Source: Methylobacterium isbiliense (lineage in GTDB: Bacteria; Pseudomonadota; Alphaproteobacteria; Rhizobiales; Beijerinckiaceae). From it: a DNA stretch of 64,000 nucleotides. A model generated the notes under the pieces. That model did no database searches and was not told where the DNA came from. It saw only the letters and a list, made by a program, of their open reading frames with translations. This document shows positions 30,119-38,346 of this stretch, one piece after another. Position numbers and translations under genes: made by a program. The first letter of the stretch is position 1; each line of letters starts with the position of its first letter. The stretch covers positions 25,671 through 89,670 of the forward strand of contig NZ_BPQQ01000045.1 in the NCBI RefSeq assembly GCF_022179325.1, given 5' to 3'.

Positions 30119-31208
30119 TCATCAGGATCGCGGCCGGCGGGGCCTCACCGGGCCTGCGCGTGTCGATGCGATCCGCCAGGGACGCCGCCGACTGGAACCG
30201 GTCGAGGCGCCGATCGATCATGCCGTCGAGTCTCTCGTAGACTTCGGCGACCGAGAGGCTGCGCGTCTTCTTGCCGTCACGCTCGAAAAAAAGGCTGCGG
30301 TTGGCCTTCGCGGCGGCCCTGAACGCGGCCTGGGCCGGGTGATCGGGCTTCTCCGCGGTGAGCTGCATGAAGCGGCTCGCGCTCGCCGCCCCGAGCAGGT
30401 GGGCGAAGTAGCATTCCGAATGCGTGAGGTCGCGCCCGACGCGCTGCGCCACCCGGGCGCGGTCGCGCTTCATCATCTCGCCCGCCATCAGCCCGGCGAT
30501 GTAGGGGTCGCGGCGCAGCGCCAGGATGCGGCGGCGCGCGGCGGGATCCGCCACGACGAGGCTGCCACCCCGGCGCTGGATCAGGCCGGCCTCCTGCGCG
30601 AGACCGTGTCTGGGCCCGTAGGCGCGCAGCAATTCGAGCCACGTGCCGGTCAGGAACTGGAACAGGCCCTCGGCCGTGGAGGTGGCGGCCCGGGCATGCG
30701 GCAGGAAGCTCGATTCCTTGTCGGCGAGCGCCATCAGGTAGACCGGGTCGACCTCGGTGTCGCGCGCGGCGCGGAGGATGGTCTCGACGAGGCTGCGCGG
30801 CACACGCGTCATGCCGAAGCTGAGGAGATCGTCCTCGCCCGCCTCGGACGACAGCCGGTCGAGGTCGGTCTGGATGAGTTCGGCGGTGCTGGGCTTCTCT
30901 ATGGCCAGGGCGACGCCGCGCCACTCGGGCGACAGCGCGGACGGCGCGGACGGGCTGCGGGCGGGACGCAGGTCGATGCGGTCGTGGGCCGCGGCGGGCG
31001 GCGCGAGGCTGTCGTCGGGCAGGGTCCCGACGACGGCGAGCCCGAACACCGCCGCCGAGGCGACGAGGCGCGGCAGCGACCGCCGGCGGCGCGCCGCCCG
31101 GACGGGCTTCAGCCACCGCACCGCGGCCTCGTCACCCACCGACCCGTTCCCGGGCACGAGTCGACACGCGTCGTCGGCGCAGAGCGCCGGCTCCGGGAAA
31201 ACCCTCAT
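30111..31208 (-). CDS. Membrane-anchored lytic-transglycosylase-like protein
   Basis: This 365-residue protein has a basic N-terminal segment, one membrane anchor (LPRLVASAAVFGLAVVGTL, residues 45-63) and a periplasmic part. The region 150-215 has the SLT-type pattern MALADKESSFLPHARAATST with candidate catalytic Glu165, followed by AEGLFQFLTGTW. The C-terminal third is charged and has no recognised domain. It would act on peptidoglycan, either cleaving it or only binding it. The ATG at 31208 is preferred over a longer frame because AAGGCAAGG precedes it. It is divergent from the inositol gene cluster. Confidence 0.8.
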   Translation of the reverse strand: MRVFPEPALCADDACRLVPGNGSVGDEAAVRWLKPVRAARRRRSLPRLVASAAVFGLAVVGTLPDDSLAPPAAAHDRIDLRPARSPSAPSALSPEWRGVALAIEKPSTAELIQTDLDRLSSEAGEDDLLSFGMTRVPRSLVETILRAARDTEVDPVYLMALADKESSFLPHARAATSTAEGLFQFLTGTWLELLRAYGPRHGLAQEAGLIQRRGGSLVVADPAARRRILALRRDPYIAGLMAGEMMKRDRARVAQRVGRDLTHSECYFAHLLGAASASRFMQLTAEKPDHPAQAAFRAAAKANRSLFFERDGKKTRSLSVAEVYERLDGMIDRRLDRFQSAASLADRIDTRRPGEAPPAAILMMP

Positions 31209-31531
31209 GTCCTTGCCTTCGTTACCGCCCGGCCCGATTCCCGGCCGCGCACGCTTCGCTTGGGAGCGGCGTGTCTGACGGCCCGCTGTGACCACAATGG
31301 GACAGCGTGACGTTAACCGTCGGGGTCATTTTGCGGCGCAGTAAGTACCTGTCTCAACACAGTTTCGGCCCGAATGGGGCGGACCCGCGCGCGAGCCGCT
31401 CATGCAAATAATTCCGCAGCCGCCCGGAACCAACGAGCATCTCGTGCATTTCCCACCGCTACGCGGAGCGGCATCTCTTAATCCCGTTGCGCACCGCCGC
31501 CCGCCCTTCAGTCAAAGGAAGTCCCGTTCCG
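31209..31531. other. Intergenic region upstream of the inositol/YcaO gene cluster
   Basis: 323 bp between divergent genes. It is less G+C-rich than its surroundings, with A+T patches near 31308-31345 and 31401-31415, and must hold the promoters for both directions. I could not pick a convincing -35/-10 pair or operator. No gene is apparent in it. Confidence 0.6.
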
Positions 31532-32722
31532 ATGAGCATGCAGACCGGGCGCCGCGTCGGCGTCGCTTTCGTTGGCATGGGTGGCGCCGTCGCCACCACC
31601 GCCATCGCCGGCATCGAGATGATCAAGTCCGGATCGAACCGTCTCGATGGTCTGCCCCTTGCGGGGAAGGCGATTGCCGGCATGGTCGGCTACAAGGATC
31701 TGGTCTTCGGGGGCTGGGACCTGAACGGCGACGATCTCGCCGCCGCCGCCTCCACGCACGGCGTGCTGAGCCGGCAGGACCTGGAGAACGGCGCGCAGGT
31801 GCTCAACACCATGCGGCCCTGGCCGGCAGTCGGCAGCGCCAAGTTCTGCAAGAACATCGACGGCCAGAACCGGATCGTCGCCAAGGACCACCGCGAGGCG
31901 GTGACGGCGATCGCGGCGGATCTCGACCGCTTCCGGCAGGAGAGCGGCGTCGACGACGTGGTGGTGGTGAACCTCGCCTCCACCGAGCGCTGGCCCGACC
32001 TCGACGACCCGACGCTCAACTCGCCGGACGCGTTCGAACGCGGTCTCGACGCGAGCGACGAGGCGATCAGCCCGGCCATGCTCTACGCCTATGCGGCGAT
32101 CAAGAACGGTATTCCGTACGCCAACTTCACCCCGAGCGTGGCGGCCGACGTGCCGGCGCTGGTCGACCTCGCCCGGCAGCTCAACGTCCCGGTCGCCGGC
32201 AAGGACGGCAAGACCGGTCAGACCATGATGAAGACCGTGCTGGCGCCCGCCCTGAAGTCGCGCGCGCTCCACGTGGACGGCTGGTTCTCCACCAACATCC
32301 TGGGCAACCGCGACGGCCTCGCCCTCGACGACCCGTCCTCGCTGCAATCCAAGCTCAACACCAAGGGCACGGTGCTGGATTCGATCCTCGGCTACCCGGT
32401 CGAGGACCATCTCGTCCACATCCACTACTACCGCCCGCGCGGGGACGACAAGGAAGCCTGGGACAACATCGACGTCACCGGCTTCCTCGGCCAGAAGATG
32501 CAGATCAAGGTCAACTTCCTCTGCAAGGATTCGATCCTGGCCGCCCCGCTCGTCATCGAGATCGCGCGGGTGCTCGACCTCGCCAAGAAGCGCGGCGACG
32601 GCGGCGTGCAGGAGCAGCTCTCGCTGTTCTTCAAGGCCCCGATGGTGAAGAACGGCCACGGCCCGGAGCACGCCTTCGGCGCTCAGGAGCGCATGCTGCT
32701 CGACTGGCTCGGCGTGCACTGA
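31532..32722 (+). CDS. myo-Inositol-1-phosphate synthase
   Basis: NAD-dependent isomerase that turns glucose 6-phosphate into L-myo-inositol 1-phosphate. The 396-residue protein is of the short bacterial/archaeal type. It shows the N-terminal dinucleotide fold VGVAFVGMGGAVATTAIAG and core motifs VAGKDGKTGQTMMKTVLAP, GWFSTNILGNRDG and VNFLCKDSILAAPLVIE, which hold the catalytic lysines. It heads an eight-gene plus-strand cluster; the next gene begins 2 bases after its stop. This means the cluster can make its own inositol phosphate. AAAGGAA sits 11 bases before the chosen ATG; a second ATG lies two codons later. Confidence 0.95.
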   Translation: MSMQTGRRVGVAFVGMGGAVATTAIAGIEMIKSGSNRLDGLPLAGKAIAGMVGYKDLVFGGWDLNGDDLAAAASTHGVLSRQDLENGAQVLNTMRPWPAVGSAKFCKNIDGQNRIVAKDHREAVTAIAADLDRFRQESGVDDVVVVNLASTERWPDLDDPTLNSPDAFERGLDASDEAISPAMLYAYAAIKNGIPYANFTPSVAADVPALVDLARQLNVPVAGKDGKTGQTMMKTVLAPALKSRALHVDGWFSTNILGNRDGLALDDPSSLQSKLNTKGTVLDSILGYPVEDHLVHIHYYRPRGDDKEAWDNIDVTGFLGQKMQIKVNFLCKDSILAAPLVIEIARVLDLAKKRGDGGVQEQLSLFFKAPMVKNGHGPEHAFGAQERMLLDWLGVH

Positions 32723-32724
32723 GC

Positions 32725-33657
32725 ATGAGCGGGCCGGATTCCGGAGGGGCGCGCGGCGATGCCGCGGCTCCCGTGCGGCTGCGCGCGCTCCTCGTCGAGC
32801 TGAACGATCTCAAGCGCATCCGCTCGGCGGGCCGGCGCGGCTCAATCGCCGAGCGCCTGTTCGCCCAAGGGTGGAGCGCCCTCGCGGCCGGCGGCGACGC
32901 CATCGTCGTCGCGGAGCGCGTCACCGCCACCGCGCTCGCGGCGGCCCGGCTCGGCGATCTCGACGCGGCCTTCCTGGCCGCGGCCGGCCTGTCGGAGGCC
33001 GAGGCCGGGACCGTGCTGGAACGGGGCTTCGACGAGGTCACGCACGAGGTCGACCCCGCGCTGCGCGCACGGTTGCGCGCCGCCCTGACGGCGCCCGACC
33101 CGCTGCCCGCCGGTGCGCTGCCCGGCTTCGTCGGCCTGCTCGCCGCCCAGCCGCGGGCGGGCGTCACCTGCCCGGGCCGGCCCCGCATCCTGCTGGAGCC
33201 GCCCGAGAACCATGCCGAGCATTGCCTGATGGTGGCGGTCTACGGCGTGGTGCTGAGCCCCTTCTACGGCGCCGACCCGGCGACCGTGTTCGTGGCGGCC
33301 CTCGCCCACCACCTGCACAATGTCCTGATGCCGGATGCCGGCTTCACCGGCGAGGTGCTGCTCGGCGCCCATCTCGACCCGGTCATCGCCCGGATGGCCG
33401 CGCGGGCGCTGGACGAGCTCGATCCGGCCCTGCGCCGCCGCGTGGAGAGCGCCCGGCGCATCCTGCCCGACGACGGCACCGCGGAGGGCCGCGCCTTCCA
33501 TGCCGCGGACGTGATCGACCGGGTGCTGCAGATCGCCCAGCACCTGCGCGCGGCCTCGCTGACGATGGACACCGTGCTCGGCGAGATGGCGCTCGTGCAC
33601 GACGGCCCGGTCAAGGGCTTCCACGACCGGGTGCTCGCGGACATGAGGCTGCCGTGA
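32725..33657 (+). CDS. HD-fold-like protein with altered metal ligands, cluster gene 2
   Basis: This 310-residue soluble protein has a helical N-terminal half (residues 15-120) and a C-terminal half that follows the HD phosphohydrolase pattern: NHAEHCLMVAVYGVVLSPF (H163, H166), then ALAHHLHN (H195, H196, H198) and HAADVIDRVLQIAQ (D262, D265). The usual His-Asp pair reads His-His, so metal binding may be altered or the protein may bind without hydrolysis. Following the inositol-phosphate synthase by 2 bases, it could be the phosphatase releasing inositol; this is inference. The ATG at 32725 is decided by that spacing. Confidence 0.75.
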   Translation: MSGPDSGGARGDAAAPVRLRALLVELNDLKRIRSAGRRGSIAERLFAQGWSALAAGGDAIVVAERVTATALAAARLGDLDAAFLAAAGLSEAEAGTVLERGFDEVTHEVDPALRARLRAALTAPDPLPAGALPGFVGLLAAQPRAGVTCPGRPRILLEPPENHAEHCLMVAVYGVVLSPFYGADPATVFVAALAHHLHNVLMPDAGFTGEVLLGAHLDPVIARMAARALDELDPALRRRVESARRILPDDGTAEGRAFHAADVIDRVLQIAQHLRAASLTMDTVLGEMALVHDGPVKGFHDRVLADMRLP

Positions 33658-33721
33658 GGGGGCTCCCCGCGCCGACGACGCGTCCCATCTCCTTCGGCAG
33701 GCTCGCCCCCGGAGCGTCCGC

Positions 33722-34894
33722 GTGATCCCCTTCGGCCTTCGCTCGCCCGTCACGGGCGAGCCTCTGCATCACGACACGCCCCATTCGCTGCGCGAGGGCC
33801 GCAAGGGCCCGCGTTGGCCGGTGGTCGATGGCATTCCGTTCCTGCGGGTGGACCGCGACGACCTCGCGCGCGAGGCGCTGGGGCATCTCGACAGGGGCGC
33901 GCCGGGCCACGCCCTCGAACTCCTCCTCGCCGATCAGGACGAGTGGTGGACCGGGCCGAAGCCCGATCCCGCGGCGTTGCGCGATCTCGTGCGCGACCTG
34001 AAGTACGTCTCCCTGCGCGAGGCGGTGGAGCGGCTCGCCTGGGGTCGGGTCGGCGACTACTTCGTGCACCGCTGGACGGACCCGACCTATCTGGCGGGCC
34101 TCGCCCTTCTCGAAGCGCACTGGAACGCGCCGGTCTGCGTGTTCGAACTCGCCTGCGGCATCGGCCATTACCTGCGCGACCTCCAGGGCCGGGGCGTCAA
34201 GGTCGCGGGGGGCGACGTCGTCTTCGCCAAGCTCTGGGTGGCGCGCCACTGGGTGGTGGGCCAGCGCGCCCAGCTCGTCTGCTTCGACGCCGCCTCGCCC
34301 TGCTGGCCGATCGAGGGGGCGCCCGTCGACCTCGTGGTCTGCCACGACGCGTTCTACTTCATGAAGGACAAGCAGGGCATCCTCGACAACCTGCGCCGCA
34401 CGGCCGGCGACGAGGGCTGGCTGGCGGTCAGCCACATCCACAACCGGGCCAAGGCCGGCTTCTCGGCCGGGCACGCGGTCTCCGGCGCCGAGATCGAGGA
34501 GTTCTTCCCCGACGGCCTCGTGTACGACGACGCGGAACTGACCGCGGCCCTCGCCGAGGCGCGGGCGCCGGTGCCGGCGGAGCCGGCGTCGCTGAACGAG
34601 GCGGAGGCGTTCTCGGTGGTGTGCGGCCCCGGCATGCGCCCGGCGCCAAGGGCGCTGGTGGACGGGCTGACCCTGCCGCCGGACGGCACGATCCTGCGCC
34701 TCAACCCGCTCTACCAGCCGGCGCCGGAGGGGGATTACGCCATCGTCTGGCCGTCCGAGCGCTACGCGGCGGAGTACGGGCCGCGCGCCACCTACCCGCT
34801 GCGCTCGCCCGGCCCCGAGACGGTGGAGGCCGGGCCGGCCTATGCGGAGCGGGCGCGCCGGCGCGAATTCGTCGCGCTGCCGGAGCGCTGGTGA
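33722..34894 (+). CDS. SAM-dependent methyltransferase, cluster gene 3
   Basis: This 390-residue protein has residues 1-45 resembling a Trm112-like module without cysteines (SPVTGEPLHHDTPHSL, then WPVVDGIPFLRV). Residues 135-250 form a class I methyltransferase fold with motif I FELACGIGHYL (141-151) and the later VDLVVCHDAFYFMKDKQG. The 130-residue C-terminal extension is of unknown role. It probably methylates an oxygen, nitrogen or carbon of the cluster product. Start is GTG at 33722, 64 bases after the previous stop. Its TGA overlaps the ATG of the next gene by one base. Confidence 0.85.
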   Translation: MIPFGLRSPVTGEPLHHDTPHSLREGRKGPRWPVVDGIPFLRVDRDDLAREALGHLDRGAPGHALELLLADQDEWWTGPKPDPAALRDLVRDLKYVSLREAVERLAWGRVGDYFVHRWTDPTYLAGLALLEAHWNAPVCVFELACGIGHYLRDLQGRGVKVAGGDVVFAKLWVARHWVVGQRAQLVCFDAASPCWPIEGAPVDLVVCHDAFYFMKDKQGILDNLRRTAGDEGWLAVSHIHNRAKAGFSAGHAVSGAEIEEFFPDGLVYDDAELTAALAEARAPVPAEPASLNEAEAFSVVCGPGMRPAPRALVDGLTLPPDGTILRLNPLYQPAPEGDYAIVWPSERYAAEYGPRATYPLRSPGPETVEAGPAYAERARRREFVALPERW

Positions 34895-35919
34895 TGGCGG
34901 GCATCGGCTGGGGCATCGTCGGCTACGGCTGGGTCGCCCGCGACTTCATGGCCCCGGCGATCGCGCTAGGAGGCGACCGTCTGGTGGCGGTCTGCGACGC
35001 CTCCCCCGCCTCCCGGGCCGCCGCCAAGGCCGCGGGCATCCGGGCGCATGCCGATCTCGACCACCTCCTCGCCGAGCCGGAGGTCGAGGCCGTGTACGTC
35101 GCGACGCCGAACCACCTCCACCGCGGCCCACTGGAGGCGCTGGCCGCCGCCGGCAAGGCAGTGTTGTGCGAGAAGCCGATGGCGGCCTCGCTCGCCGACG
35201 CCGAGGCGATGGCGGCGGCCGTGGCGCGCACCGGCATTCTCTACGGCACGGCCTTCGACCAGCGCCATCATCCGGGCCACCGTGCCATGCGGGACGCGAT
35301 CCGCGAGGGCCGCCTCGGCACCGTGACGGCGTTGCGCATCGTCTATGCCTGCTGGCTCGACCGCGCCTGGACCTCCCTGCCGGGCCAGGCGAACTGGCGC
35401 ATCGACCCGGCCCAGGCGGGCGGCGGCGCGCTGATGGACCTCGCGCCCCACGGCCTCGACCTCGCCGAGTACCTGCTCGGCGAGAGTCTCGTGGAGATCG
35501 CCGCCCTGACTCAGGCCCGCGCGCAGGGCTACGCCGTCGATGACGGCGCGCTGCTGATCGGGCGCACGGAGTCGGGCGTGCTGGCGAACCTGCACGTGGC
35601 CTACAACTACCCGGAGGCGCTGCCGCGCCGCCGCCTGGAAGTCTCCGGGACGGCGGGCCTGCTCACCGCCGAGAACACGATGGGCCAGGAGCCGGGCGGG
35701 CGCGTGACGTTCACGGACGGGGCGACCGGCCGCGTCGCGCCGCTGCCCTTCGACGACACCGCCTCGCCCTTCCTCGAACAGGTGCGGGCGTTCGGCCGGG
35801 CGCTGCGCGATCCGGCGGAGCGCGCCGCGTGGTCGGTGTCCCGCGACCTCCACACCATGCGGCTGATCGCCCAGGCCTATGCGGGGTCGTCTCCCCCCGC
35901 CGCGGCGCCGGCCGCCTGA
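34894..35919 (+). CDS. Gfo/Idh/MocA family oxidoreductase, cluster gene 4
   Basis: This 341-residue NAD(P)-dependent sugar or cyclitol dehydrogenase has a Rossmann N-terminus (GWGIVGYGWVARDFMAP), the EKP motif with catalytic Lys94 (LCEKPMA), and GGGALMDLAPHGLDLAEYLL in the substrate domain. The family includes inositol 2-dehydrogenases and UDP-sugar 3-oxidases; its presence behind an inositol-phosphate synthase makes a cyclitol or an inositol glycoside the natural guess. It overlaps the methyltransferase stop by one base. The C-terminus is Ala/Pro-rich. Confidence 0.9.
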   Translation: MAGIGWGIVGYGWVARDFMAPAIALGGDRLVAVCDASPASRAAAKAAGIRAHADLDHLLAEPEVEAVYVATPNHLHRGPLEALAAAGKAVLCEKPMAASLADAEAMAAAVARTGILYGTAFDQRHHPGHRAMRDAIREGRLGTVTALRIVYACWLDRAWTSLPGQANWRIDPAQAGGGALMDLAPHGLDLAEYLLGESLVEIAALTQARAQGYAVDDGALLIGRTESGVLANLHVAYNYPEALPRRRLEVSGTAGLLTAENTMGQEPGGRVTFTDGATGRVAPLPFDDTASPFLEQVRAFGRALRDPAERAAWSVSRDLHTMRLIAQAYAGSSPPAAAPAA

Positions 35920-35944
35920 CCCGACGTTGAGCGAGAGCGTATCC

Positions 35945-37516
35945 GTGACCTCAGACACGACCAGCCCGCGCCCGAGCCGCCCCCGCCCCTACACGTACGG
36001 GCAGGCGCGCACCATCGAGGGCCTGCCCTCCGCCCTGCCCGACGCCGCCCGCGCCTATCTCGACGTGCTGCCGGCCGGCCGCGTCGTCGGCTTCCCGCTG
36101 GCGCCCCTCGACCGCACCGGCGTGCCCTGCTGGTTCGTGTCGCTGTTCCTCGACGATCCCTACTTCGTCGGCGCGATGCCGAGCGGCATCGGCTACGGTG
36201 CCACCGACGACGAGGCGATCATCGGCGCGATCGCCGAGATCGCCGAGAACCTGATGCCGAGCGTCGCGCTGATCCCGCGGCGCAAGGAGCGCGGCAGCTA
36301 CCACGACCTCGTGCGGGTCTTCGGCGCCCGGTCGGTCGCCGACCCCCTGACCCTCGGCCTGCCGGCGGGCAGCCCCGTCGGTCGCGACACGGTGCTCGAA
36401 TGGACCCAGGTGGTGCGCGCCAGGACCGGCGAGACGGTCCTGATGCCCCTCGACATCGCAGCGACCGACTATTTCGAACTCTCCGACGACTACGTCCCGT
36501 TCACGAACCTCATCACCAACGGGCTCGGCGCCGGGCCGGACGTGGACTTCGCGCTCGGCCACGGCGTGCTCGAACTCCTGCAGCGCGACGGCAACGGCCT
36601 GCTCTTCCGCGCCCTCGATCAGGGCGTGATGCTCGACCTCGACGGCATCGGCCCGGAGAACCGCGCCATGCTGGAGCGGCTCGACGCGCTCGGCATCCGG
36701 GCGATGCCAAAATTCGCCACCGACCAGTTCGGCCTCACCAACGTCTACTGCGTCGGCTACGACCGCGATCCGGCCCGCACGCCGGCCCCGATCGCGCTCT
36801 CGGCCTGCGGCGAGGCCTGCGACCCCGACCGCGAGCGGGCGCTGCGCAAGGCGCTGCTCGAGTTCCAGGCCGCGCGGGTGCGCAAGACCTTCGGGCACGG
36901 GCCGCTCGACCTCGCCCGCCGCATCACCCCGCCGGGCTACGTCGACGCCTTCATCGAGACCGCGCTGCCGAGCCTCGACAAGGAGGAGACCCGCGCCCTC
37001 GCCGCCATGCTGCACTGGATCGACAAGCCGGCCGAGACCCTGCGCGGCTTCCTCGCCGATACGGTCTTCTCCGAGCGTGCCACCAAGCCGTTCCGGGATC
37101 TGCCGACCACCCCGGCGGCGGACGGGCAGGCGCGCGGGCGCATCGCCCGCGAGCGGCTGGAGGAGGCGGGCTTCGACGTGCTCTACCTCGACGCCTCGCC
37201 CCCCGGCGGCGGCGTCGGCATCGTCAAGGCCTTCGTGCCGGGGCTCGAGGTCGAGACCATGAGCTACTACCGCATCGGCGAACGCAACACGCGCAAGCTC
37301 TTGGAGCGCGACCACCCGCTGATCCGCTTCGGGCAGGAGAGCGAGACGCTGCGCCCCGTGCGCCTGACGCCGGAGGCGCTGGAGCGCTTCGGCGGCCAGC
37401 CGCTCTTCGACGTCGGCTTGGCCGACGCGATCGTCGGGCCGCTCTACCCGCTCTACCGCGAGCCGGAATCGCACCACGCGCCGTTCCGGCTCGAGCATCG
37501 CGGGAGGGCGGCGTGA
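35945..37516 (+). CDS. YcaO-domain ATP-dependent enzyme, cluster gene 5
   Basis: YcaO enzymes use ATP to activate an amide oxygen, giving azolines, thioamides or amidines. The 523-residue protein carries the three helices that bind nucleotide and Mg: EAIIGAIAEIAENLMPS (E98, E101), TNGLGAGPDVDFALGHGVLE (to E210) and DRERALRKALLEFQAARVRK (E306). It ends with the C-terminal PGLEVETMSYYRIGERNTRK block. It lacks the proline-rich C-terminus of azoline-forming YcaOs, and no TfuA-like partner or obvious precursor peptide adjoins, so a small-molecule substrate is plausible. Start is GTG at 35945 with GAGAG upstream. Its stop overlaps the next gene by 4 bases. Confidence 0.88.
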   Translation: MTSDTTSPRPSRPRPYTYGQARTIEGLPSALPDAARAYLDVLPAGRVVGFPLAPLDRTGVPCWFVSLFLDDPYFVGAMPSGIGYGATDDEAIIGAIAEIAENLMPSVALIPRRKERGSYHDLVRVFGARSVADPLTLGLPAGSPVGRDTVLEWTQVVRARTGETVLMPLDIAATDYFELSDDYVPFTNLITNGLGAGPDVDFALGHGVLELLQRDGNGLLFRALDQGVMLDLDGIGPENRAMLERLDALGIRAMPKFATDQFGLTNVYCVGYDRDPARTPAPIALSACGEACDPDRERALRKALLEFQAARVRKTFGHGPLDLARRITPPGYVDAFIETALPSLDKEETRALAAMLHWIDKPAETLRGFLADTVFSERATKPFRDLPTTPAADGQARGRIARERLEEAGFDVLYLDASPPGGGVGIVKAFVPGLEVETMSYYRIGERNTRKLLERDHPLIRFGQESETLRPVRLTPEALERFGGQPLFDVGLADAIVGPLYPLYREPESHHAPFRLEHRGRAA

Positions 37517-38346
37517 GCCTGCGCTTCGCCTACAACACCAACGGGGCGGCCAATCACCGCCTCGACGACGCGCTCTCGCTGATCGCGGAGGCCGGCTACG
37601 ACGGCGTGGCGCTGACGCTCGACATCCACCACCTCGACCCCTTCGCGCAGGATTGGGCGCACGCGGCCGAGCGGGTGCGCGGGCGGCTCTTCGCGCTCGG
37701 CCTCGGCTCGGTGATCGAGACCGGGGCGCGCTTCCTGCTCGATCCGCGCGCCAAGCACGAGCCGACCCTCGTCACCGCCGACCCCGAGGGCCGCGCGCGC
37801 CGGGTCGCCTTCCTGCAGCGCGCGGTCGACATCGCCCAGATCCTCGGCTCGGAAGCGGTGTCGTTCTGGGCCGGCGTGCCCAAGCCCGGCGTCGACCGGC
37901 AGGCGGCCCGCGGCTGGCTGCGCGACGGCCTGGAGGAGGTCGTGGCCTACGCGGCCGAGCGCGGCGTGGTGCCGGCGCTGGAGCCCGAGCCCGGCATGCT
38001 GATCGAGACCCTGGACGACTACGCGGCCCTTTGCGTCGAGGGCCTCTCGCTCGCCCTCGACACCGGCCATTGCCTCGTCACCGGCGAGCGGGATCCGGCC
38101 GCGGCGTTACGGGAATTCGCGCCGCGGCTCGGCACGGTGGCGATCGAGGACATGGCCCGCGGGGTCCACGTCCACCTGCCCTTCGGCGAGGGCGACATGG
38201 ACGTGCCGGGCGTGCTCGACGCCCTCGACGCGATCGGCTTCCGGAAGCTCGTCTGCGTCGAACTCTCCCGCGAGAGCCACCGGGCGGACCGGATGATCCC
38301 CGACGCGCTGGCCTACCTGCGGGCCTGCCGGGAGCGGCGCGCATGA
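37513..38346 (+). CDS. TIM-barrel sugar phosphate isomerase/epimerase-like protein, cluster gene 6
   Basis: This 277-residue xylose-isomerase-like barrel has the metal and substrate residues spread as in the AP-endonuclease 2/IolI family: ALEPEPGMLIE (E157/E159), ALDTGHC (D183), GVHVHLPFGEGDMD (H219/H221) and VCVELSRESH near residue 250. Relatives isomerise keto-sugars or inososes, which fits with the neighbouring dehydrogenase acting on a cyclitol. The GTG start overlaps the YcaO stop (GTGA), and the TGA overlaps the glycosyltransferase ATG (ATGA), so translation is tightly coupled. Confidence 0.88.
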   Translation: MSLRFAYNTNGAANHRLDDALSLIAEAGYDGVALTLDIHHLDPFAQDWAHAAERVRGRLFALGLGSVIETGARFLLDPRAKHEPTLVTADPEGRARRVAFLQRAVDIAQILGSEAVSFWAGVPKPGVDRQAARGWLRDGLEEVVAYAAERGVVPALEPEPGMLIETLDDYAALCVEGLSLALDTGHCLVTGERDPAAALREFAPRLGTVAIEDMARGVHVHLPFGEGDMDVPGVLDALDAIGFRKLVCVELSRESHRADRMIPDALAYLRACRERRA

